Shown one piece after another: positions 1 to 4,236 of a stretch of 5,832 bases of DNA. A program made the translations under genes and the position numbers. Position 1 is the stretch's first letter. Each line of letters opens with the position of its first letter. The stretch is from a bacterium (lineage in GTDB: Bacteria > Babelota > Babeliae > Babelales > RVW-14), in assembly GCA_023249955.1 (NCBI GenBank), contig JAHFBR010000080.1:1-5832 (forward strand). The letters run 5' to 3'. The notes under the pieces are model-generated. The model saw only the letters and a program-made list of their open reading frames with translations, was not told where the DNA came from and did not search any database.

Positions 1-572
1 TGGTTGGCTGCAGGGCGACCTAAAATTTCGCTGCGCACACCGCCATCCATCGCAATTTTTTGTTCCTGAATATCAATAAAACTTTGTTCAGCACGCAACG
101 TAAAGAGTGGATGCTGATAGGTGATTGCCTGAGTGGTGTGAACTGTTTGATGCGAAAAATCGTACGTCAGATCATATCCCTGAAAATCGACATCTTTAAA
201 ACGCCCATCAACCGAGCCCTGAAAAAAAATATTCTTGCTGGTTCGATCGATCAGTGATTTTTGAGTGCGGAGTATTGCGATGTGTTGATTGTTGTGCAGC
301 ACCGAGCAGGTGATGTTGGTGCTCTGAATGTTATCGGCAACATGACTCAAGCTGCTTTCTTGTGCTGAGATAACGATATCGTACTCGTTATTTTTAGTGC
401 GCTCGCGCAGCGTGATATCCCGCATGGTGATAAGCGGTTGCTGTTCAGCAGCGTCTTGTTTTGGGTCACGCGATAGTTCGTGGTTGTGCAGCGTAATCCA
501 CAAAACGTATACAGCAATGCAAAGCATGGCGAGATATAAAAAAAATCTAAGAAGTAACTTTTTTGGATTCAT
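1..572 (-). CDS. lptC: LptC-like LPS export periplasmic protein (3' end beyond window)
   Basis: The minus-strand frame starting at ATG 572 stays open to the left edge (190 codons visible). An in-frame stop at 609-611 lies just upstream, and ATG 572 is the first ATG. Residues 1-6 are basic (MNPKKL) and about 8-28 form one hydrophobic helix, a single inner-membrane anchor. From about residue 63 (YDIVISAQES) the sequence alternates beta strands in the LptC/DUF1239 manner, including KNIFFQGSVDG near 113-123, YDLTYDFSHQTVHTT near 133-147 and IAMDGGVRSEI near 173-183. Proteobacterial LptC is about 190 residues, so little should be missing. In that family it bridges the LptBFG transporter to periplasmic LptA and passes lipopolysaccharide across the periplasm. 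There is no clear Shine-Dalgarno site before the start. A kdsC gene lies upstream on the same strand, as in the classic LPS operon, but about 1.1 kb away. The identification rests on fold pattern, topology and context; sequence identity to known LptC is not high. Confidence 0.75.
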   Translation of the reverse strand, partial: MNPKKLLLRFFLYLAMLCIAVYVLWITLHNHELSRDPKQDAAEQQPLITMRDITLRERTKNNEYDIVISAQESSLSHVADNIQSTNITCSVLHNNQHIAILRTQKSLIDRTSKNIFFQGSVDGRFKDVDFQGYDLTYDFSHQTVHTTQAITYQHPLFTLRAEQSFIDIQEQKIAMDGGVRSEILGRPAAN

Positions 573-620
573 CAGGTTTGTGCTTATTGGGTTTACCAGG
601 TATCGAGCTCAAGTTTTTTG

Positions 621-649
621 AGTTTAACTCATTTAACTTAAGTTGTGAC
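621..649 (-). promoter_or_regulatory. Possible lptC promoter overlapping two palindromes
   Basis: On the minus strand, GTCACA (644-649) and TAAACT (621-626) are separated by 17 bases, each two mismatches from the sigma-70 consensus. A start near 614 would give a leader of about 42 bases before the lptC ATG at 572. The palindrome aacttaagtt (635-644) lies in the spacer and gagtttaactc (620-630) covers the -10, so either could be an operator. The region is AT-rich and chance matches are likely. Confidence 0.25.
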
Positions 650-694
650 CCAAAAATTTTTGTTTTGTGTTCTTTGATGCGATGCTTTGAGAGC

Positions 695-721
695 GTCATC
701 CCCGCGGAGGCGGGGATCCAG
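695..721 (+). repeat. Dispersed palindromic repeat, left copy
   Basis: A 27-base GC-rich unit that begins GTCATCCCCGC and ends ATCCAG. Internally it folds into a hairpin with an 8-bp stem (ATCCCCGC against GCGGGGAT) and a GGAG loop. Units of this GTCATyCCCGCGGAGGCGGG type are known as dispersed extragenic repeats in many bacterial genomes. It matches the copy at 816-842 in inverted orientation, with two differences that preserve pairing. Confidence 0.85.
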
Positions 722-815
722 CCGTAGCTCCGCGGGCTGTGGCGTGTCATGACGTAGTCACCTCGCAGTGTAGTTGGACGACGGACAGGTCCAGTCGAAA
801 ATCTTTCGCATGAGC

Positions 816-842
816 CTGGATTCCCGCCTCCGCGGGAATGAC
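816..842 (-). repeat. Dispersed palindromic repeat, right copy (inverted)
   Basis: Read on the minus strand this matches the unit at 695-721 at 25 of 27 positions. The differences, C to T at position 6 and G to A at position 21, are partners in the hairpin stem, so a C-G pair becomes T-A and the fold is kept. The two copies enclose 94 bases (722-815) with no evident gene. The inner and outer flanks of the two copies do not resemble each other beyond the 27 bases. Confidence 0.85.
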
Positions 843-968
843 AGCGAATGTTTTTTCAATCCTACTTTTTTAATAAATTGAGCAGGGTTGTAACTTGGGT
901 TATTTACACAAAATAGTTTATCGTGGTAAGACTGAGTTTTAATTGAAGAGTGTTTTCAAAAATTAACG

Positions 969-996
969 TGGACTTTTCAAAAAAAGTAATTATCAT
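969..996 (+). promoter_or_regulatory. Possible promoter of the Hint gene
   Basis: TGGACT (969-974) and TATCAT (991-996) are separated by 16 bases, giving two and one mismatches to the sigma-70 -35 and -10 consensus. Transcription would start near 1003 and leave a leader of about 43 bases before ATG 1046. A good ribosome site, AGAGG at 1033-1037, sits 8 bases before that ATG. The AT-rich background makes the promoter itself uncertain. Confidence 0.3.
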
Positions 997-1045
997 TCCC
1001 ATTATTTTAGCGGCATATTAATAACTGTTTAGAGAGGATAGTTTC

Positions 1046-1681
1046 ATGAAATTATCTCAGAAAATAAAAGTTTTGCTTTTTGTGGTGATAACCACCACCA
1101 ACATCTTTGCGGGTCTTCCTCCAAGAACAATGGTTTTTATGGGAAATGGGACATATGCATGGGTTCAAGATCTAAGGGTTGGTCATCATATACCAATATG
1201 GGATATTCCAAATGATCAGCTTGATCGACAGAAAAGAAGAATCGAGGAAATATCGACAAGCAAAGCTAAAAATCTCATTCTGATCACAACAGAAGAGGAT
1301 GGGGTTGTTACTGTTGGCGCCGGTCAAAAGCTTTTTAATTGCAGAATAAAAATGTTTATTCCTGCTGAGAATTTTAAGGCTGGAGATGAGTTATTTTCTC
1401 CAGAAAAAGGTATTTTAACCATAACAGATGTTGTAAGCGAGTCGCTATATAGTCCTGTAGACCTTTATGATGTAGCGCTAGAAAGCGGCAATATTTTCTT
1501 AATACTTACCGATCAAAAAACGCACATACTTGCTCACGATGTGCCAATAGCGGTCTCGTTGCTTTGGGTAGGTAGCAAACTTGTGCCAAAGTTACTGGCA
1601 GGTGGAGCTTTTGTTGTAACTTCGCTCGCCGCTAAATATTTCACATCTTCTGGTGGTCCTGGTGGGAGTGGGCCTCAGTGA
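1046..1681 (+). CDS. Secreted degenerate Hint-domain protein
   Basis: A 211-residue protein. Residues 1-22 form a signal peptide: Lys2, Lys6 and Lys8, a hydrophobic core, then IFA before Gly23. Residues 23-165 follow the Hint (hedgehog/intein) plan: LPPRTMVFMGNGTYAWVQDL with RVG (24-46), a VTVGAGQKLF block (88-97), IPAENFKAGDEL (105-116), and LYDVALESGNIFLI to ILAHD (140-165). In active Hint domains the first block starts with Cys, the second carries TxxH and the end reads HN. Here these are Gly23, AGQK (92-95) and H164-D165, so self-cleavage is probably lost. Residues about 167-198 are hydrophobic and may form a membrane helix, followed by a Gly/Ser/Pro tail. AGAGG 8 bases upstream supports the start. 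A 60-base sample is 38% GC, against 52% in gpsA and 67% in kdsC, which hints at separate origin. Partner and function are unknown. The fold call is moderately sure. Confidence 0.65.
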   Translation: MKLSQKIKVLLFVVITTTNIFAGLPPRTMVFMGNGTYAWVQDLRVGHHIPIWDIPNDQLDRQKRRIEEISTSKAKNLILITTEEDGVVTVGAGQKLFNCRIKMFIPAENFKAGDELFSPEKGILTITDVVSESLYSPVDLYDVALESGNIFLILTDQKTHILAHDVPIAVSLLWVGSKLVPKLLAGGAFVVTSLAAKYFTSSGGPGGSGPQ

Positions 1682-1708
1682 CCAAGGAAGCTAGGACAAG
1701 GGCAAGGG

Positions 1709-2314
1709 TTAGATATTCAGGCATCTATCGATCAAATCTTGCGCAAAATGCTTGCCTTGCACAAAAAGCATCAGGTCAACCAGCAAGCGCAATGCGCCGT
1801 CGCCGCCGCAGCGTGGGACCATCAGGTCGGCAAGTGGCTGCAGATAAAAAATGGTATTTGCCGGGCAGGCATAAAGCCCAATGACATCATGTCGCTTAAC
1901 ATCAGCGTCCAGATAGTCATCACCAAACATCAGGGTTTGAGCAGGGGTTACCTTGCAGAGCTGCTGTATTTTTTGTACAGCCGCCGGCTTGCTATCAAGC
2001 CCCACAGCACACATCTCGGGTGGGATGCCCAGCGCCTTGGCGCGTTCAAGCGTGGACACGTTGCTTTTGCCGCTCATAAAAGAAATTGCCAAACCTTGTT
2101 GCATGGCATGCTTAACAATGAAGCCGTCCTGAATAGAAAAACACCGGCCGCCTTCGCCCGTTGCATCAACATAGATGCTGGCGTCTGTTAGCGTTCCATC
2201 TACATCAGAAATAACCAGTTTTATATTTTTGAGTGATTCAACCAGTGTCTTGTTACCCAAACATTGCTTGAACCATGCGATATCAGCACTTGCTGATGGT
2301 GAAAGATTGATCAT
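1709..2314 (-). CDS. kdsC: KdsC-type HAD phosphatase (Kdo-8-phosphate phosphatase family)
   Basis: A 201-residue HAD phosphatase of the KdsC/YrbI type. It would remove phosphate from 3-deoxy-D-manno-octulosonate 8-phosphate to give Kdo, the inner LPS core sugar, in the cytoplasm. Motif I is DVDGTLTDA (Asp37 nucleophile, Asp39), followed by FSIQDGF (59-65), motif II SGK (81-83), Lys109 in DSKP, and motif IV GDDYLDADV (131-139). The C-terminal GGDGALRLLVDLML (170-183) corresponds to the GGxGAxRE signature of KdsC. There is no cap domain, as expected for this tetrameric class. About 30 extra N-terminal residues make it longer than the usual 170-190, but the start is supported by GGAGG 8 bases before ATG 2314. 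The C-terminus lies 27 bases from the convergent Hint gene. A sialic-acid-pathway phosphatase of the same family cannot be excluded. The nearby lptC favours Kdo. Confidence 0.82.
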   Translation of the reverse strand: MINLSPSASADIAWFKQCLGNKTLVESLKNIKLVISDVDGTLTDASIYVDATGEGGRCFSIQDGFIVKHAMQQGLAISFMSGKSNVSTLERAKALGIPPEMCAVGLDSKPAAVQKIQQLCKVTPAQTLMFGDDYLDADVKRHDVIGLYACPANTIFYLQPLADLMVPRCGGDGALRLLVDLMLFVQGKHFAQDLIDRCLNI

Positions 2315-2366
2315 AAAAAAAGCCTCCGCTTAATCCTGTTCTGCACAGGTTTGTAGTATAAGCGGA
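2315..2366 (-). promoter_or_regulatory. Hairpin plus T-run overlapping the kdsC ribosome site
   Basis: In the kdsC transcript, TCCGCTTA (2366-2359) can pair perfectly with TAAGCGGA (2332-2325). The loop contains a second stem, CCTGT/ACAGG (2349-2345 with 2339-2335). The 3' arm ends in GGA, which is the first part of the kdsC Shine-Dalgarno GGAGG (2327-2323), and GGC plus seven T residues lead straight into the ATG. The shape resembles an intrinsic terminator, but it is placed where folding would also hide the ribosome site. A TATACT sequence in the same stretch could instead be a -10 box, though I see no good -35. Confidence 0.45.
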
Positions 2367-2370
2367 TTGC

Positions 2371-2429
2371 ATAAGAAAGAAAAATAAGAAGAAGAAAGGG
2401 AAGAAATTGGGGGGAGCGGGCAGGAGAGG
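2371..2429. other. Polypurine tract between two HAD genes
   Basis: On the plus strand 53 of 59 bases are purines, grading from A/G-rich (2371-2406) to G-rich with a run of six G residues (2409-2414). The transcript of the flanking minus-strand genes is therefore strongly C/U-rich just after the stop codon of the upstream gene. No coding capacity or repeat unit is evident. Confidence 0.6.
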
Positions 2430-3110
2430 TTATATTTTTTTCAAAACCTCTACTGCTTCGTGATAAGAATCGATTGCATCGTGAACGTGTTCTAGAAGAT
2501 GTTGGTTCTTGCCATTTTTGATAGCAATGCATTTCATGCCAGCAGCTTTTGCAGCCTGAAATCCGTACCACGAGTCTTCAAAGACGACGCATTCAGATGG
2601 ATCGATGCCGAGTTGTTTTGCAGCGTGTAAAAATAAAGCTGGATCAGGTTTTGCCTTATTATTAACATCCGCAATACAGTAAATATTGGGACCAAAGAAC
2701 TGGTGCAAGTTCATGCTCTCTTTTAAATGCACAAGATTCTCTGGGCAAGCATTGGTTGCAATGCTTGTTGGGATTGCGTGCTGTTGCAATAGATTGTGAA
2801 ACAGCTCAAATCCTTCAATAAATTCAACCCCACCATTTTTAAAGTGAACATTTGCTCGCTCAATTTTGTGAGCAGCAATATCTTCAGCAGCATGCGGCAG
2901 GTTGAACTGTTCTTTTAACGCGATGACCGCGTTAGACATCCCCATCCCCGAAAGCGTGTGCAAGAACTCTTCTTGCGCTGGTGTCAACGTGACAACGCCG
3001 TGATGTTTTAGAACATCAAGCGTTGCGTTTTGCCAGGCTATTTCGGTGTTGATGATGGTGCCATCCATGTCAAAGATGATAGCTTTGACTTTGTTTTTTA
3101 TTCTATCCAT
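2430..3110 (-). CDS. HAD-IA family hydrolase (phosphatase / beta-phosphoglucomutase-like)
   Basis: A 226-residue cytoplasmic HAD hydrolase. Motif I FDMDGTI gives Asp14 (nucleophile) and Asp16 (acid/base). A helical C1 cap follows at about 22-90. Motif II is SIATN (Thr119), motif III KAKPDP (Lys154), and motif IV VVFEDSWYGFQAAKAAGM (175-192) with acidic E178-D179. This is the arrangement of subfamily IA variant 3, which includes sugar-phosphate phosphatases and beta-phosphoglucomutases. Motifs alone do not fix the substrate. Length is typical. GAGGAG (3119-3124) 8 bases before ATG 3110 supports the start. It is the promoter-proximal gene of a probable pair with kdsC, 115 bases apart on the same strand, so a role in sugar-phosphate metabolism feeding the envelope is possible but inferred. 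An 8-bp inverted repeat brackets its start codon and ribosome site. Confidence 0.85.
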   Translation of the reverse strand: MDRIKNKVKAIIFDMDGTIINTEIAWQNATLDVLKHHGVVTLTPAQEEFLHTLSGMGMSNAVIALKEQFNLPHAAEDIAAHKIERANVHFKNGGVEFIEGFELFHNLLQQHAIPTSIATNACPENLVHLKESMNLHQFFGPNIYCIADVNNKAKPDPALFLHAAKQLGIDPSECVVFEDSWYGFQAAKAAGMKCIAIKNGKNQHLLEHVHDAIDSYHEAVEVLKKI

Positions 3111-3190
3111 GGTGTTATCTCCTCTTGATAGAATGGTTGTATAAAAAATGCGTAAGTAAGAAATTCAAAGATCCCCCTCTTCTTAAGCAT
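3098..3190 (-). other. Short upstream ORF in the HAD gene leader
   Basis: ATG 3190 opens a 30-codon frame starting MLKKRGIFEF and ending in TAA at 3098-3100. It overlaps the first 13 bases of the HAD gene in another frame. It would be among the first start codons met on a transcript from the promoter at 3231-3258. Its ribosome site is weak, so it may be only a chance frame; a leader peptide coupling translation into the HAD gene is the alternative. Confidence 0.25.
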
Positions 3191-3192
3191 CA

Positions 3193-3222
3193 GTGTACGC
3201 TCTACGCGTCGTAGAAGTACAC
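3193..3222 (-). promoter_or_regulatory. Hairpin at the 5' end of the HAD-kdsC transcript
   Basis: GTGTAC (3193-3198) pairs with GTACAC (3217-3222), enclosing TCTAC (3201-3205) paired with GTAGA (3211-3215) and a 5-base loop. The only interruption is a small internal loop. The outermost base lies one or two bases from the transcription start predicted from the promoter at 3231-3258, so the RNA would begin with this structure. It could stabilise the 5' end, or as DNA serve as an operator. It lacks a T-run on either strand close enough to call it a terminator. Confidence 0.5.
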
Positions 3223-3230
3223 AATTTATT

Positions 3231-3258
3231 ATTATATCCTATCTGGAGTTTTTGTCAA
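3231..3258 (-). promoter_or_regulatory. Consensus sigma-70-type promoter for the HAD-kdsC pair
   Basis: On the minus strand a perfect TTGACA (3258-3253) and a perfect TATAAT (3236-3231) are separated by 16 bases. Transcription should begin near 3224 and give a leader of about 114 bases before ATG 3110. This is the strongest promoter match in the window. It would drive the HAD gene and, if transcription crosses the 115-base gap, kdsC. Confidence 0.8.
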
Positions 3259-3347
3259 ATAGGCAATTTATGATGGGTTTTTGGCTTAAAATGCTGAGAA
3301 GTCTGGGTTTCTGGCCTTGCCAGTGATATCGGGTCCTGGGTGGCCGT

Positions 3348-3475
3348 TCATCCCGAGTGTTTTTCGCTTCGAAAAATGTATCGAGGGATAGCTCTCCTGA
3401 GCCCTGTTGAAGGACGAACCGTCTGTCACCCTCGATACACGCCCTAACGATCGTACTCGGGGCAGACGGAGATGA
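3348..3475. repeat. Dispersed repeat with nested and crossing inverted repeats
   Basis: The stretch has several perfect inverted repeats: CCCGAGT (3352-3358) with ACTCGGG (3455-3461), TTTTTCG with CGAAAAA (around 3360-3376), an 11-bp TGTATCGAGGG (3377-3387) with CCCTCGATACA (3429-3439), GCTC with GAGC (3391-3402), and CCGTCTG (3419-3425) with CAGACGG (3463-3469). The phrase CCTGAGCCCTGTTGAAGGACGAAC resembles the widespread bacterial extragenic repeats of the form GTCCTTCGACA...GCTCAGGA. No coding sequence is evident. It sits between two divergent promoters. Confidence 0.6.
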
Positions 3476-3476
3476 C

Positions 3477-3505
3477 TGTACACTTTTTTAAAAAAACTCT
3501 AGAAT
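3477..3505 (+). promoter_or_regulatory. Possible uppS-gpsA promoter
   Basis: TGTACA (3477-3482) and TAGAAT (3500-3505) are separated by 17 bases, two mismatches and one mismatch from the sigma-70 consensus. Transcription would start near 3512, about 32-38 bases before the uppS start. It lies directly at the end of the dispersed repeat, so the repeat may supply part of it. Confidence 0.45.
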
Positions 3506-3543
3506 GCTTCGTATGGTTTGTATCGTCTGCTACATAGGAGAGG

Positions 3544-4236
3544 ATGAGCATGCAACATCTTGCAATAATTCCGGACGGAAACCGACGCTGGGCAAAGCAA
3601 AATAAGTTAGAAAGCTTCTTTGGTCACCAACGCGGCATGGAAGTGGTGCGTTATGCCATTCAGGCTTGTATTAAAAATAGCGTTAAGTATTTATCATTTT
3701 ATACCTTTTCTACTGAAAATTTTCGTCGCAGTGACATAGAAAAAAATTATCTCTTTAATCTTCTGGTTGATGGCTTTACCAAAAACCTTCCAGAATTAAT
3801 CAGCAACGGGGTACGCGTCTGTTTTATTGGCGATCGAGCGCTGTTTCCAGAAAAAGTTCGTGTTGCAGCCGATCACATTGAAGATCAAACCAAGCATCTT
3901 GATAAACTCCAACTCAATCTTTTATTCTGCTACGGCGCAACGGCTGAAATTACGCACGCCGTCAAAGCGTTGGCACACAAGGTTAAGATGGGCCTTTTAC
4001 AACCAGAAGAGATTGATGAAACCAAAGTCCACGATGAGCTGTGGACCGCAGCAATGCCGGACCCTGATCTGATTATTCGCACCGGCGGCGTTGTGCGCCT
4101 GAGCAACTTTATGCTCTACCAATCAGCTTACGCCGAGTTCTCATTTCTAGACTGCTTTTGGCCAGAAGTGACCGAAGATCTTTTGGAGCGCAGTATTCAA
4201 AAATTTGACGCTGTAAAAAGAAATTTTGGACAATAA
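3544..4236 (+). CDS. uppS: Isoprenyl transferase (undecaprenyl diphosphate synthase family)
   Basis: A 230-residue cis-prenyltransferase that would condense isopentenyl diphosphate onto farnesyl diphosphate to make undecaprenyl diphosphate, the carrier for peptidoglycan and O-antigen. Visible motifs are HLAIIPDGNRRWA (5-17, catalytic Asp11), FGHQRGM (26-32, His28), LSFYTFSTENFRRSD (50-64), and RLSNFMLYQSAYAEFSF (185-201, with Arg185, Ser187 and Glu198). Length is slightly below the usual 240-250. Two conserved sites differ: the NYGGR element is CYGAT (129-133), and RTSGE is RTGGV (179-183). ATG 3544 is only 3 bases from AGGAG (3536-3540); the second ATG at 3550 has 9-base spacing and starts right at the conserved MQHLAIIPDGN, so 228 residues may be the true length. 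The stop overlaps gpsA by one base (TAATG). Family is certain. Chain length and full activity are inferred. Confidence 0.93.
   Translation: MSMQHLAIIPDGNRRWAKQNKLESFFGHQRGMEVVRYAIQACIKNSVKYLSFYTFSTENFRRSDIEKNYLFNLLVDGFTKNLPELISNGVRVCFIGDRALFPEKVRVAADHIEDQTKHLDKLQLNLLFCYGATAEITHAVKALAHKVKMGLLQPEEIDETKVHDELWTAAMPDPDLIIRTGGVVRLSNFMLYQSAYAEFSFLDCFWPEVTEDLLERSIQKFDAVKRNFGQ

Larger units (their letters stand above)
573..1045. other. Divergent intergenic region with an inverted repeat pair
   Basis: This 473-base gap lies between the divergently transcribed lptC and Hint genes. It holds short palindromes at 620-630 (gagtttaactc) and 635-644 (aacttaagtt), an inverted pair of GC-rich 27-base repeats at 695-721 and 816-842, and an AT-rich stretch from 843 to 1030 that should contain the Hint gene promoter. 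A minus-strand reading frame at 547-750 runs through the repeat and gives a protein of the GWIPASAGMT kind. I regard that as a translated repeat and not a gene. I see no RNA gene here. Confidence 0.7.
3111..3543. other. Divergent intergenic region with promoters and a repeat
   Basis: This 433-base gap separates the minus-strand HAD pair from the plus-strand uppS-gpsA pair. It contains the HAD leader with a hairpin (3193-3222), a consensus minus-strand promoter (3231-3258), a repeat rich in inverted repeats (about 3348-3475), and a possible uppS promoter and ribosome site (3477-3543). The minus-strand frame at 3286-3483 crosses the repeat, shows no domain and is not called as a gene. Confidence 0.7.

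Noticed and set aside
547..750. Minus-strand frame of 67 codons across the left repeat
   Set aside because: Its GWIPASAGMT segment is simply the translated dispersed repeat. The remainder is AT-rich leader sequence and overlaps the lptC start in another frame.
640..896. Extended terminal inverted repeats outside the 27-base copies
   Set aside because: AAGTTGTGACCC (640-651) and the complement of 885-896 match at only 9 of 12 positions, and the sequences between them and the copies do not match, so it is likely chance.
1679..1681. UGA recoding as an amino acid in the Hint gene
   Set aside because: gpsA ends with TGA at its expected length, so UGA works as stop here. The continuation would be antisense to kdsC.
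1739..2191. Plus-strand frame of 150 codons
   Set aside because: It lies entirely antisense to kdsC, whose motifs are clear. No domain is visible in this frame, and it is open because kdsC is GC-rich.
3286..3483. Minus-strand frame of 65 codons
   Set aside because: It runs through the inverted repeats of the dispersed element, has no ribosome site, and its sequence is of the kind produced by such repeats.
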